From assembly GCF_015679185.1 (NCBI RefSeq), contig NZ_CP064939.1, positions 4,650,001 through 4,714,000 on the forward strand: a stretch of 64,000 bases of DNA, read 5' to 3'. The notes beneath the pieces are model-generated. The model saw nothing but the letters and a program-made list of their open reading frames with translations, had not been told where the DNA came from and did no database searches. The position numbers were made by a program, and so were the translations under genes. The DNA comes from Pedobacter endophyticus. Lineage in GTDB: Bacteria; Bacteroidota; Bacteroidia; Sphingobacteriales; Sphingobacteriaceae. Shown in pieces: positions 16,677-26,080 of the stretch (the first letter of the stretch is position 1; every line of letters begins with the position of its first letter).

Positions 16677-16711
16677 AAAAAGCCTTTTGCATTACTGCAA
16701 AAGGCTTTTTT
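16677..16711 (+). terminator. Terminator after the second tRNA-Phe
   Basis: Stem AAAAAGCCTTTTGCA / TGCAAAAGGCTTTTT with a TTAC loop, ending in T-tract. Confidence 0.88.
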
Positions 16712-16771
16712 GTTGGTCAACGGGCATTTTATGTAATTTAATTTGCCTTATCGCTAAAATGTAGCCTGTTA

Positions 16772-17221
16772 CTACGTTTCTACATGTGCTTTTCCGGCTG
16801 TTTCAGCCAATTCCTTCACTTTTTCGAGTGCTTGCGGCCAGGTGTCGTTCATAAATTCTGCCCATTCTTTAACTACATTCAACTCAATATTCAGGTTCGT
16901 CTTACCGTCCGATTCCTCGAGTGTGTAGTTTTCATAAGCGTCGCCCCAGCCCTTATTTAAATCTTCAATGCCGTCCTTCACATCGCCCAGGTGCTTTATC
17001 GATATAAACCTGTAGGGGATATTTTCTTCAATTTTAGAAACCATGCCGTTTCCTGTTCCATCGTGAAAGAGGGCTTTGCTGCCTTTTTGCCAATCCGTTT
17101 CTACAGCCGAACCCTCGGCAAAAACGGACGTCCATTTTGGGTATGTTTCGACGCCCAAAAGCGTATTCCATACACTTTTCGCCGGGGCAGCAATCGAAAT
17201 GTTAAAAGTGATCTTTTCCAT
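16772..17221 (-). CDS. SRPBCC family protein (polyketide cyclase/START-like)
   Basis: 149 aa. It opens with the START/Bet-v1-like pattern FNISIAAPAKSVWNTLLGVETYPKWTSVF in spirit (Ala-Pro-ala-lys-val-Trp-x-x-Leu) and ends with the long helix WPQALEKVKELAE. The fold binds hydrophobic ligands; many members are stress-related (AHSA1-like) or cyclases. No partner gene nearby. Confidence 0.85.
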   Translation of the reverse strand: MEKITFNISIAAPAKSVWNTLLGVETYPKWTSVFAEGSAVETDWQKGSKALFHDGTGNGMVSKIEENIPYRFISIKHLGDVKDGIEDLNKGWGDAYENYTLEESDGKTNLNIELNVVKEWAEFMNDTWPQALEKVKELAETAGKAHVET

Positions 17222-17591
17222 AACTTAAATTCTAAATGAGTATAATAGTACCAGCAATTTACTTTGCGCCATTAGGTCGACCTTTAATTCAAGTTCGTTC
17301 ATGTGATCGCAAATCAATAGCTCTTATTCAAAAGTGGTCAAAATTTGAATGGTTTTTGCGGTGTAAATACGACAAATTAAAGGGCTGTTCAGACAATACG
17401 CCATTATTCTTTTTGCTTAAATCACAATCTTTTATCTCGTAAAAATGTGAATTTTATAGATGGACGTCGCTTATTCGCCGATACATACTTTACTGGCACA
17501 ATATTTTATATTAAATTGAGTTGTTGATGTGGAATTTGTTTAAACCTGGCACTTAAAAATTTCGTATATTACCATATTGATAAAGAACTGA
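17222..17591. other. Intergenic region, no gene recognised
   Basis: 370 bp of AT-rich DNA upstream of both the SRPBCC gene and the S41 peptidase. A 68-codon frame at 17236-17442 has no family resemblance or ribosome-binding context. No repeat of the window's families is obvious. It presumably holds the promoters of the two divergent genes. Confidence 0.4.
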
Positions 17592-19196
17592 ATGAGAAAG
17601 AATAGACTTATTGTTTTTATGGTATTGGCTATTGCAGGTTTTTGCGGGTTAAACGCCTGTAAAAAAACTTCGGCCGAACCCGACACTCCAACACCACCTC
17701 CAACTACAACGGTGCCGAAGGCATCGGGGACGCGTGTCGAGCTCACCAAAGATTCGATTTTTTTGTATGCAAAAGAGTTGTATTATTGGAATGCCTCGTT
17801 GCCAAGCTACGAAACGTTTAATCCTCGTGCTTTTGCATCAAACGAGGCCGAATTATATGCGATGACGCAGTATTCTATGGACCCATCAACGGGTAAGCCG
17901 TTTGAATATGTTAGCGGATCTTCTGAACCAAAGTATTCGTACTTCGATTATGCTGATGTCACAGGGAAAACAAGTGCTTTAAAGGCCGATTTGAATGGGA
18001 CGGCAAACGATTACGGTTTCTCGGTAGATTACAATAGCAGAACCGATGTAGTTGTAAAATATGTTTATCCGAACTCTCCGGCGGCGGTACAGGGCTTAAC
18101 ACGTGGGTGTAAAATCACCAGCGTAAACGGGCGTACTGATTTAACGCTTAGTCCCAGTGCCGTCAATTTTCTAAATGCAGCCATTTTCGGTTCAAACCCC
18201 AGTGTGAGTCTGGCCTTTACAGATTTAAATGGAAAGGCTAAAAGTGCTGTAATAACAAGTTCGACGTATACCGTTAACCCGATTTTTTTTACGAACGTGT
18301 ACACCGTAGGAACAAAAAAAGTGGGTTACATAGTTTTTAATGCCTTTACAAATAATGTGTCGGCCGCATTAAATTCTACTTTTTCAAACTTCGCTTCGCA
18401 AGGTGTAACCGAGCTTGTGGTCGATTTGCGTTATAACGGTGGTGGCTACGTTTCAACGGCGACACAAATAATCAATCTGGCTGCTCCGGCGGCGCAAACC
18501 GGGAACACCATGTTTACCACTTATTATAACAGCTACCTTCAAGATTTAAATACAATTTCGGAGAGAAAAGCCTCAGTATTAGTGAATCAGCCGCTTTTAG
18601 ATGCCTCCGGAGCTTTACAAACTTTTACGAGTGGGGTGAATGGTAAATATGTTACTTATGCCGATTTAGACTATTCGCCAACATCGGCAGATAACATAGA
18701 AAAGTTCGCAAAGTCGGGTTCGTTGGCTTTAAGTCGGATATATTTTATTGTAACAGGTTCAACGGCATCGGCGAGTGAACTTACGATCAACAGTTTGCGC
18801 CCGGTAATGGATGTTAAGCTAATTGGAAGAACAACTTATGGTAAACCCGTAGGCTTTTTTCCAATAACGATAGACAAGGTTGATATGTATATTCCAGAGT
18901 TTGAAACGAAAAACAAAGATGGCGTTGGTGGATATTACTCGGGATTAACCGTGGATAAGGAAGCCGCAGAAGATTTGACCAAAACCTGGGGCGATGAAAG
19001 TGAAATACTATTGGCCTACGCCCTGTTATACGCCAAAACCGGAAGCTTTGTAACCACCGCCAGTAAGTCGGCAAGTTTAGCCACTTCGAAAACCATACAC
19101 AACAGATTGTCGGCAGAAGAAATGAAATTGACAGCTGAAAAACTCGATCAGAACGGCTTTAAAAATATGATTATGACGCCGACCAGAAAGTTTTGA
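17592..19196 (+). CDS. S41 family peptidase lipoprotein (C-terminal processing peptidase-like)
   Basis: 534 aa. Signal peptide with a lipobox ending in Cys near residue 23 (GLNACKK), so probably an outer-membrane or periplasmic lipoprotein. A Pro/Thr-rich spacer follows, then a PDZ-like region (about 130-210, NSPAAVQGLTRGCKI), then the S41 catalytic domain with strands VDLRYNGGGYVS and the nucleophile region TGSTASASEL near residue 393, followed by RTYGKPVG. S41 enzymes cleave from or near protein C-termini. The substrate is unknown. It is convergent with the LEA14-like gene across a shared terminator. Confidence 0.92.
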   Translation: MRKNRLIVFMVLAIAGFCGLNACKKTSAEPDTPTPPPTTTVPKASGTRVELTKDSIFLYAKELYYWNASLPSYETFNPRAFASNEAELYAMTQYSMDPSTGKPFEYVSGSSEPKYSYFDYADVTGKTSALKADLNGTANDYGFSVDYNSRTDVVVKYVYPNSPAAVQGLTRGCKITSVNGRTDLTLSPSAVNFLNAAIFGSNPSVSLAFTDLNGKAKSAVITSSTYTVNPIFFTNVYTVGTKKVGYIVFNAFTNNVSAALNSTFSNFASQGVTELVVDLRYNGGGYVSTATQIINLAAPAAQTGNTMFTTYYNSYLQDLNTISERKASVLVNQPLLDASGALQTFTSGVNGKYVTYADLDYSPTSADNIEKFAKSGSLALSRIYFIVTGSTASASELTINSLRPVMDVKLIGRTTYGKPVGFFPITIDKVDMYIPEFETKNKDGVGGYYSGLTVDKEAAEDLTKTWGDESEILLAYALLYAKTGSFVTTASKSASLATSKTIHNRLSAEEMKLTAEKLDQNGFKNMIMTPTRKF

Positions 19197-19202
19197 AACT
19201 AA

Positions 19203-19227
19203 AAAAGCCTCCAATTTGGAGGCTTTT
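19203..19227. terminator. Bidirectional terminator
   Basis: AAAAGCCTCC / GGAGGCTTTT perfect 10-bp stem with AATTT loop, A-rich on one side and T-rich on the other, placed between two convergent genes. Confidence 0.85.
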
Positions 19228-19230
19228 CAT

Positions 19231-19830
19231 TTACAGTAAGATTTTGCTGCTAATATCCTTATTTATCGTAATATATCCCGGATATTTAAATGGCGTATTG
19301 CCGAGCATAAAAGTCGGCTTGATTTTAATGGTTAACAAGCCAAGTTTTTCATCTTTAGATGAGCCTTTTTGCGCTGCCTTTATAATATCGTTCAGCACGT
19401 TGCCGTTGGTTACCAAACCGTAAATGTTGCTGCTCAGCTGTACCGGTACCGAAATTGTCTGGCCCTGAGCGATACTTACGTTCTGATTGATTACGCCCTC
19501 TGCCAAATCAGTATTATTTACCAAAATCTTATACTCAAATTGATTAATTGCAGCCAGTTTAGATGATGGATTCGAAATCTCGAGGTTGAGGTTTGCACTT
19601 AACGGGATATCTTTTCGCAACAAACCCAATGCAACCCCTGGCAAGCTTGTTAAGCTAAAATTTTGATCGTTGATGAGTTTTTTAACATCCGTGCCCGCAA
19701 CCGTTACCTGATTTATACTTGTAATGCGGTATTTGCAATCTTCGAGCGCCTTTATTTGTTGCGCCTGTTTATTAATTCCGCATCCAAACAGTGCAACTGT
19801 TAATAGGCAGATGATTAGTTTTTGTTTCAT
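19231..19830 (-). CDS. LEA type 2 (LEA14-like) lipoprotein
   Basis: 199 aa. Lipoprotein signal with lipobox LFGC near residue 17. The mature region shows the water-stress/LEA14 beta-sandwich pattern (LSANLNLEISNPSSKLAAINQFEY followed by strand-rich repeats). Such domains bind hydrophobic surfaces; function in Bacteroidota is not established. Single gene. Confidence 0.8.
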   Translation of the reverse strand: MKQKLIICLLTVALFGCGINKQAQQIKALEDCKYRITSINQVTVAGTDVKKLINDQNFSLTSLPGVALGLLRKDIPLSANLNLEISNPSSKLAAINQFEYKILVNNTDLAEGVINQNVSIAQGQTISVPVQLSSNIYGLVTNGNVLNDIIKAAQKGSSKDEKLGLLTIKIKPTFMLGNTPFKYPGYITINKDISSKILL

Positions 19831-19984
19831 ATGATGTGCTAAAGTTATATTAACGGTAAAATAAACTATCTATTTCAATTGCAAAGATAATCACGTATCG
19901 TGCTAGCAAAATTAAGTCCAAAAAAACCGTTGTTTTATTATTAATCGTTAAAGTGCATTTTCTTTAGCTTTACTGCTCGATTTT

Positions 19985-19992
19985 TAACTTTG
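19985..19992 (+). promoter_or_regulatory. -7 promoter element before the GNAT gene
   Basis: TAACTTTG matches TAnnTTTG; no clear -33 TTTG at the expected distance. It is 14 bases before the ATG at 20007. Confidence 0.35.
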
Positions 19993-20006
19993 GCAAAAAA
20001 AAGAAC

Positions 20007-20489
20007 ATGACCATGACTTATCGGAAAATAAAAGAAAAAGATAATACATCAATAGCCGAAATAATCAGGGCATCGTTAAAAGCCTATGGCCTCGATAAAC
20101 CAGGCACGGTTTACACCGACCCGACAACCGATTTTTTATCGGAGGTTTTTAAAGTAGAAGGATCCGAATATTGGGTGGCAGAGGCCGACGGGAAGATTGT
20201 TGGAGGCTGCGGTATTTTTCCGACTGAAGGCTTGCCAAGCGGCTGTGTTGAACTAGTAAAGCTTTATACCGATATTTCGGTGCGAGGGCAGGGGATAGGC
20301 AAAGCCTTGATGCAAAAAAGCATCGAATCGGCACAGCATTTTGGCTATAATGAGATTTATTTAGAGTCTTTCCCCGATTTAACAACCGCGATTTCGATGT
20401 ATGAAAAAAACGGCTTTAAGCGATTATCGGCGCCACTGGGAAACTCCGGGCATTTTGCATGTAACGTTTGGATGCTGTTGGTATTGTAA
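20007..20489 (+). CDS. GNAT family N-acetyltransferase
   Basis: 160 aa (a start at 20013 is equally possible). Acetyl-CoA-binding motif A is VRGQGIGKALMQKSIESA with the R/Q-x-x-G-x-G/A signature; ELVKLYTD precedes it and YEKNGFKRL follows, a standard GNAT layout. Similar to MarR-associated or YjaB-like acetyltransferases. Substrate unknown. Confidence 0.92.
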   Translation: MTMTYRKIKEKDNTSIAEIIRASLKAYGLDKPGTVYTDPTTDFLSEVFKVEGSEYWVAEADGKIVGGCGIFPTEGLPSGCVELVKLYTDISVRGQGIGKALMQKSIESAQHFGYNEIYLESFPDLTTAISMYEKNGFKRLSAPLGNSGHFACNVWMLLVL

Positions 20490-20558
20490 GCTGCTTTACC
20501 CTAAAAATGGGTCGAATGCTTATATTAGCCTTATTGAACCTAACCAAAAATCGCAAGA

Positions 20559-21677
20559 ATGAAAAGAAACGACTTCCTGAAAGCGCTCTCTGCGGGTATT
20601 CTGCTGCCGAGTTTAGTAGGTGCCAACCCGCTAAAAAATATCTTGGAGCCCGAGGGTTTTTTAGATCGCCTGTTACCTGCGCCAGTGGGCGGCGGCTTTA
20701 TGATGGAAGATTATTGGATTTGGGACCCTGCAGTAATTAAGGACGAAAGCGGTAAGTACCATATGTTTGCTTCGCGATGGTCTAAAGAGGTTGGCTTTGG
20801 CAACTGGGTAACCAATTCGGAAATAGTAAGGGCGGTGGCCGATAAGCCAGAAGGACCTTACACGTTTGTTGAAGTTGTGCTACCGCCCCGTGGAGGCGAT
20901 TGGTTCGACGGTAAAGGTGCTTTTAACCCTCGCATTGTACGTTATAAAGATCAATACCTTTTGTATTATGTTGGCGTAAACTACGATTTTCCTATTCCAC
21001 AAGATAAAGGTAATATTTGGGCTGATGAAAGAGCGCATAAGGCGTGGATGCGCAAGCGGGCGGGTTTAGCTGTTGCAAATTCAATCGAAGGCCCATGGAA
21101 GCGGCTTGATAAACCGTTAATGGAACCTCGCCCGGGCAAATGGGATGCATCGATCATTTCGAACCCGTCGCCCGTTGTTCGTCCCGATGGAAGTGTTTAT
21201 TTGATGTATAAATCGTCGGCCAAAAACTACGATCCGCCATTATTGCTGGGTGCAGCTTTAAGTACAAAGGGCTATAAGGGCCCCTATAACCGTCTTTCAG
21301 AAAGCCCCGTGTTTAGTTTTCACAACAGTGGCCAACCCAACAACGATGTTGAAGATCCCTTCGTATGGTGGGAGAAAGATCACTACGAGGTGATCATGAA
21401 AGATCGTTTCGGACACATTTGCGGCGAAGAAGGCGGTGGTATTCATGCAACATCAAAGGATGGCGTCGACTGGAAATTATCCAGTCCCGTAAAAGCTTAT
21501 TCGCGGCACATCAAATGGGACGATGGAAAAACGATTCATATGGCCAATTTCGAACGTCCGTTTTTATTGTTCGAAAATGGCAAGCCAACGCATCTATTTG
21601 CCGCAACCGGAACAGGCCCCGGCATGTACCAAGTTGATAAAACCTGGAATATGGTAATTCCTTTGAAGCAGGTGTAA
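20559..21677 (+). CDS. Glycoside hydrolase-like five-bladed propeller protein
   Basis: 372 aa. The start (RNDFLKALSAGILLPSLVGA) looks like a secretion signal, not Tat because it has no twin arginine. The body resembles the GH43/GH117-like five-bladed beta-propeller enzymes. It has an early aspartate in WIWDPAVIKDESGKYHMF, repeated bladed segments (NPSPVVRPDGSVYLMYKSS), and the NDVEDPFVWW motif that often supplies an acidic residue. It likely hydrolyses an anhydro- or arabinose-type glycoside, but the exact family and substrate are uncertain. It lies about 2 kb upstream of the rhamnose genes and may belong to the same glycan diet. Confidence 0.8.
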   Translation: MKRNDFLKALSAGILLPSLVGANPLKNILEPEGFLDRLLPAPVGGGFMMEDYWIWDPAVIKDESGKYHMFASRWSKEVGFGNWVTNSEIVRAVADKPEGPYTFVEVVLPPRGGDWFDGKGAFNPRIVRYKDQYLLYYVGVNYDFPIPQDKGNIWADERAHKAWMRKRAGLAVANSIEGPWKRLDKPLMEPRPGKWDASIISNPSPVVRPDGSVYLMYKSSAKNYDPPLLLGAALSTKGYKGPYNRLSESPVFSFHNSGQPNNDVEDPFVWWEKDHYEVIMKDRFGHICGEEGGGIHATSKDGVDWKLSSPVKAYSRHIKWDDGKTIHMANFERPFLLFENGKPTHLFAATGTGPGMYQVDKTWNMVIPLKQV

Positions 21678-21850
21678 TGGCTAATTGGTTGAACTGGTTT
21701 AGACGGCAAAGCCTCATCATTCCATATTGATTTTTTATGTAATTAATTGGCTAGTTAACGAATTATAGCAGTTAACCGATTTTACCAATTCAGCCAGGCA
21801 TTTCAATCCGATTTTTTTAAGTTTGCTGCAACAAAAAAACCGAGCAAATC

Positions 21851-22318
21851 ATGCAAGAAACAAATTCCTTAAATCAAGTCGCCGAATTTCACACTACGTT
21901 CAAGCACCCTATTTTAGCGTCGCCAACTATTCCTACTAAACAAAGGGCAAATTTGCGCATTGCGCTTCTGGCAGAGGAGCTAAAGGAGTTGCAAGAAGCG
22001 GTTGAAAATGACGATTTGGTTGAGGTTGCCGATGCGCTTTGCGATTTGCAATACGTTTTAGCCGGTGCAATACACGAGTTCGGCCTGGGTACAAGATTCA
22101 AGTCTTTGTTTGATGAGGTTCATCGTTCGAACATGAGCAAAGCCTGCAAAACAGTTGAAGAGGCCGAGCAGACGATTATGCACTATTTTGAGAAAGATGG
22201 AACGGAATCTTATTACAAAGAGATTGATGGATTGTTCCTTGTTTTTAGGAAAGCGGATGATAAGACGTTAAAATCAATCAATTATTCGCCTGCTGACTTA
22301 AAGTCGCAATTGGGATAA
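21851..22318 (+). CDS. MazG-like nucleoside triphosphate pyrophosphohydrolase
   Basis: 155 aa, all-alpha NTP-PPase fold. Metal-binding acidic residues are visible as EELKELQEA and, one helix later, EVADALCDLQYV, giving the ExxE...ExxD pattern. Such enzymes hydrolyse (d)NTPs to NMP and pyrophosphate, often as house-cleaning. Monocistronic. Confidence 0.85.
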   Translation: MQETNSLNQVAEFHTTFKHPILASPTIPTKQRANLRIALLAEELKELQEAVENDDLVEVADALCDLQYVLAGAIHEFGLGTRFKSLFDEVHRSNMSKACKTVEEAEQTIMHYFEKDGTESYYKEIDGLFLVFRKADDKTLKSINYSPADLKSQLG

Positions 22319-22545
22319 GAGTTTTTTTAACATCCGTCGGTTGAAACCGACGGCAATGAGTAGTTTGTTGCCCCATTACTAGTCGTAGCGTCTCGCTACG
22401 ACTTAAATAGCTTTTTGTGTTTCTGTCATTCTGACGACACTAGTCGTAGCGTCTCGCTACGACTTAAATATAAATTGGGAGGTGAGAGGTACGTAGCGAG
22501 ACGCTACGACCAGATGCGTTAACTCAAATCTCAACCCTAAAAATC
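22319..22545. repeat. Palindromic repeat cluster
   Basis: GTCGTAGCG-TCT-CGCTACGAC at 22382-22402 and 22443-22463, an inverted copy at 22492-22510, plus CCGTCGGTT..AACCGACGG near 22333. Another copy lies at 29523-29542. Perfect 9-bp hairpins with a 3-nt loop. They separate the MazG-like gene from the rhamnose operon. Confidence 0.7.
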
Positions 22546-22564
22546 ATAACAGTGCATAACAGTA
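22545..22564 (+). promoter_or_regulatory. Direct repeat upstream of rhaT
   Basis: CATAACAGTG followed immediately by CATAACAGTA, a 10-bp tandem repeat about 50 bases before the rhaT start, placed where a regulator of the rhamnose genes could bind. Position and repetition are the only evidence. Confidence 0.3.
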
Positions 22565-22613
22565 TTGCTTGCGTCAATTTATATTTTAGGCCAACCAAAT
22601 ATTAAACACGAGC

Positions 22614-23708
22614 ATGCAAGCAATTTTAGGTGTATTTTTCCATTTTATCGGCGGTTTCGCATCCGGTAGTTTTTACATACCATATAAAAAAGTAAAAGGT
22701 TGGGCATGGGAAAGTTACTGGATTGTTGGCGGGATTTTTTCATGGCTCATTGTTCCTCCGCTAGCGGCTTACCTCACCATACCAAACTTTACTGATATTA
22801 TTGCAACAGCCCAGGGGAAAACCCTTGCCCTAGCCTATTTCTTCGGTGTTTTATGGGGAATTGGAGGATTAACCTACGGACTCGGTGTGCGTTATTTAGG
22901 CGTTTCACTCGGCAGCAGCATCATTTTAGGGCTTTGCATGGTATTGGGCTCTATATTGCCGTCTATCTATTTCGATATCTTTCCGCAAGCTGGCAAAGAT
23001 ACTTTCACCATGTTCTTACAAACCGATTGGGGAAGGATGGTCATGCTTGGCTTATTAGTCTGCGTATTGGGAATTGTAATCTGCGGTAGGGCCGGAATGA
23101 TGAAGGAACGCGAAATCAAAGCAGACGTCACCGATCCGCACGGACTGGAAGTAAAAACCGAATACAAGTTCGGCTTAGGCTTGTTCGTAGGCATAGTATC
23201 TGGCGTTTTAAGTGCCTGTTTCAACTTTGGCATCGAAGCAGGTAAGCCAATGGCCGATGCCGCAAACGAAATTTGGAAGGCCGCAAATCCATCAGAAACG
23301 GGAAACTTTCTGTTCTCAAACAACGTAACCTACGTAATTGTACTTTGGGGCGGATTAACCACGAACTTCATCTGGTGCATGATATTAAATGCCCGTAACA
23401 AGACCTTTGGCGACTATACAAACAAGACTACGCCACTATTAAAAAACTATATATTTTCTGCATTGGCAGGCACAACATGGTTCTTGCAGTTCTTCTTTTA
23501 CGGAATGGGCGAAAGCAAAATGGGCAATGGCGCAAGCTCGTGGATACTGCACATGGCCTTCATCATCTTAATTGCTAATGTTTGGGGCCTAGTATTAAAA
23601 GAATGGAAAGGAGTTTCCAAAAAAACGCTCATAACTGTGCTTGCAGGCATACTTACCATTATTGCATCCGTACTAATTGTGGGCTACGGAAATTCTATTA
23701 AAGGTTAA
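22614..23708 (+). CDS. rhaT: L-rhamnose/proton symporter RhaT
   Basis: 364 aa with about ten hydrophobic helices. The N-terminal pattern HFIGGFASGSFYIPYKKVKGWAWESYW and the GLGVRYLGVSLGSSI segment are characteristic of RhaT. It imports L-rhamnose with a proton across the inner membrane. It opens the run rhaT, aldolase/dehydrogenase, isomerase, kinase, all on the plus strand, so it probably leads the operon; 27 bp separate it from the aldolase gene. Confidence 0.93.
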   Translation: MQAILGVFFHFIGGFASGSFYIPYKKVKGWAWESYWIVGGIFSWLIVPPLAAYLTIPNFTDIIATAQGKTLALAYFFGVLWGIGGLTYGLGVRYLGVSLGSSIILGLCMVLGSILPSIYFDIFPQAGKDTFTMFLQTDWGRMVMLGLLVCVLGIVICGRAGMMKEREIKADVTDPHGLEVKTEYKFGLGLFVGIVSGVLSACFNFGIEAGKPMADAANEIWKAANPSETGNFLFSNNVTYVIVLWGGLTTNFIWCMILNARNKTFGDYTNKTTPLLKNYIFSALAGTTWFLQFFFYGMGESKMGNGASSWILHMAFIILIANVWGLVLKEWKGVSKKTLITVLAGILTIIASVLIVGYGNSIKG

Positions 23709-23735
23709 ATCATAAAAAAACAAGAAAAAATTATA

Positions 23736-25856
23736 ATGTCTATCGAAACGAAAAATTATAAGCACGTAAGCTATTTGTGGAACGAAGAGGAAGCTGCAAA
23801 GCTGGCCGGAGATGAAGTTGCGTTGTTAATTTATCGCTCCAATTTATTGGGAGCCGATTTACGCCTAACAAATTACGGGGGAGGAAATACATCGTGTAAA
23901 CTGATGGAAAAAGATCCGCTTACGGGTTTAGAAACCGAAGTGATGTGGGTTAAGGGATCTGGTGGAGATTTGGGTACCTTGAAAAAAAGCGGGTTGGCGG
24001 CACTTTATGTAGATCGCTTGCGTAGCCTTAAAAATATTTATCGCGGTGTTGAGCATGAGGATGAAATGGTTGAATTATTTAACCACTGCATTTTCGATTT
24101 AAGCTCCAAAGCGCCATCGATTGACACACCATTGCACGGTTTTTTACCTTTTGCGCACATCGATCACTTGCATCCCGATGCAGCAATTGCCATTGCAGCC
24201 GCTAAAGATGGTAAAAAAATTACCGAAGAGCTTTTTGGCGGTACCATTGGTTGGGTTGAATGGAAAAAGCCAGGATTTGAACTCGGCTTGCAGTTAAAAC
24301 AATGTTTAGATGCAAATCCCGGCATTCGTGGCATTATGCTTGGCTCGCATGGTTTATTCACCTGGGGCAATACCGCTTACGAAAGCTATGTAAATACACT
24401 TGATGTAATTGAGATTTGTTCAGAATATTTGGCACAAAACTACGGTAAAAAAGCGCCTGTTTTTGGTGGACAAAAAATTGAAAGTGCTGATGCCGAAACC
24501 CGCAAAAAACAAGCTGCAACGTTAGCGCCGGTTTTACGAGGCTTATGTTCGTCAAATCAACACATGATCGGCCACTTTACCGATGATATTCGCGTATTGG
24601 AATTTATCAATTCAAATGATCTTTCGCGTCTTGCGCCCATGGGAACAAGCTGCCCCGATCACTTCTTGCGGACGAAGATCAGTCCGCTTGTTTTGGATTT
24701 GGAAACCGGCACCGATCTGTCAGATACGAACCAAATTAAGGAAAGATTGTTGCCGGCTTTTGAGGCTTACCGTGCAATGTACACCGATTATTATGAAACC
24801 TGTAAACATCCAAACAGTCCCGCCATTCGCGATACCAATCCCGTTGTAATTCTTTATCCCGGAATCGGCATGTTTACCTTTTCCAAGGATAAACAAACGG
24901 CACGGGTTGCGGCCGAATTTTACATCAATGCCATTAACGTAATGAAAGGCGCTGAAGCCATTTCCGAATACACATCTTTACCCCATCAGGAAGCATTCAA
25001 CATTGAATACTGGTTGTTAGAAGAAGCAAAATTGCAACGCATGCCCAAACCAAAACCGTTAACGGGCAGAATTGCCTTAATTACGGGCAGCGCTGGTGGC
25101 ATTGGCAAAGCCATTGCCAAAAAGTTTGTGGCCGAAGGCGGCGTAGTCATTTTAAATGATATGAATGCCGAACGTTTGCAGGAAGCCGGAGCAGAATTTG
25201 AGAAACAATTTGGCAAGGACTCTTACACTACTGCACCTTTAAATGTAACCAGTCAGGCAGATATTAACGATGCATTTGATACCGCCGCATTGGCTTTCGG
25301 TGGCATCGACATCGTGGTTAACAATGCGGGCTTGTCGATTTCTAAAACCATTGGCGATCATACCGAAAAAGATTGGGATTTATTATACGATGTGTTGGTA
25401 AAGGGCCAGTTCTTTATTACCCAGGCTGCAACAAAAACGATGCAAAAGCAGAATATTGGCGGCGATATCATTAATATTGTAAGTAAGAACGCACTGGTAA
25501 GTGGACCAAATAATGCAGGTTATGGCAGTGCCAAAGCCGCTCAACTACACTTAAGCAGGCTAAATGCTGCGGAGTTGGGAGCCGATAACATTCGCGTAAA
25601 CGTGGTTAACCCCGATGCGGTGATTAGCGATAGCAATATTTGGGCCGGTGGATGGGCAGAAGGCAGGGCAAAGGCCTACGGAATTACCGTTGCCGAATTA
25701 CCTGCTTACTATGCAAAACGTACTTTATTGAACCAAATTATTTTACCTGATGATATTGCCAATGCCTGTTTCGCTTTCGTGGGCGGCTTATTGCAAAAAT
25801 CGACAGGAAACGTATTAAATGTTGATGGCGGCGTTGCCATGGCATTTGTAAGATAG
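23736..25856 (+). CDS. Bifunctional rhamnulose-1-phosphate aldolase / lactaldehyde dehydrogenase
   Basis: 706 aa fusion. Residues about 1-420 are a class II (zinc) aldolase: early TNYGGGNTSCK, the metal ligands in HGFLPFAHIDHLHPDA, and GSHGLFTWG. Residues about 440-706 are a short-chain dehydrogenase with TGSAGGIG near 450, NNAG, and YGSAK near 595. This matches the fused RhaEW-type enzyme. It splits L-rhamnulose-1-P into dihydroxyacetone phosphate and L-lactaldehyde and oxidises the aldehyde. It lies between transporter and isomerase, consistent with that pathway. Confidence 0.92.
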   Translation: MSIETKNYKHVSYLWNEEEAAKLAGDEVALLIYRSNLLGADLRLTNYGGGNTSCKLMEKDPLTGLETEVMWVKGSGGDLGTLKKSGLAALYVDRLRSLKNIYRGVEHEDEMVELFNHCIFDLSSKAPSIDTPLHGFLPFAHIDHLHPDAAIAIAAAKDGKKITEELFGGTIGWVEWKKPGFELGLQLKQCLDANPGIRGIMLGSHGLFTWGNTAYESYVNTLDVIEICSEYLAQNYGKKAPVFGGQKIESADAETRKKQAATLAPVLRGLCSSNQHMIGHFTDDIRVLEFINSNDLSRLAPMGTSCPDHFLRTKISPLVLDLETGTDLSDTNQIKERLLPAFEAYRAMYTDYYETCKHPNSPAIRDTNPVVILYPGIGMFTFSKDKQTARVAAEFYINAINVMKGAEAISEYTSLPHQEAFNIEYWLLEEAKLQRMPKPKPLTGRIALITGSAGGIGKAIAKKFVAEGGVVILNDMNAERLQEAGAEFEKQFGKDSYTTAPLNVTSQADINDAFDTAALAFGGIDIVVNNAGLSISKTIGDHTEKDWDLLYDVLVKGQFFITQAATKTMQKQNIGGDIINIVSKNALVSGPNNAGYGSAKAAQLHLSRLNAAELGADNIRVNVVNPDAVISDSNIWAGGWAEGRAKAYGITVAELPAYYAKRTLLNQIILPDDIANACFAFVGGLLQKSTGNVLNVDGGVAMAFVR

Positions 25857-26080
25857 AATTAAAATTAGTTTTAGTGAGTTGTTCTCTTGGTCTGTGGTTC
25901 GCCACAGACTAGAAAGCGACTTCGACTGCACTGTCGTCCTGAACGCAGTGAAGGATCTCTAAGCTATGGAAAACTGGCTTCAAAAAGCACTATCTTCAAA
26001 GAAGCATGCATTTTGATAGTGAAAAGCCGGTCACAAGCAAATTATCGCTTACATTTATTAACTTAAATTCAACCAACCAA

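Noticed and set aside
17236..17442. 68-codon plus-strand frame
   Set aside because: No family resemblance and it overlaps the likely promoter region of the SRPBCC gene.
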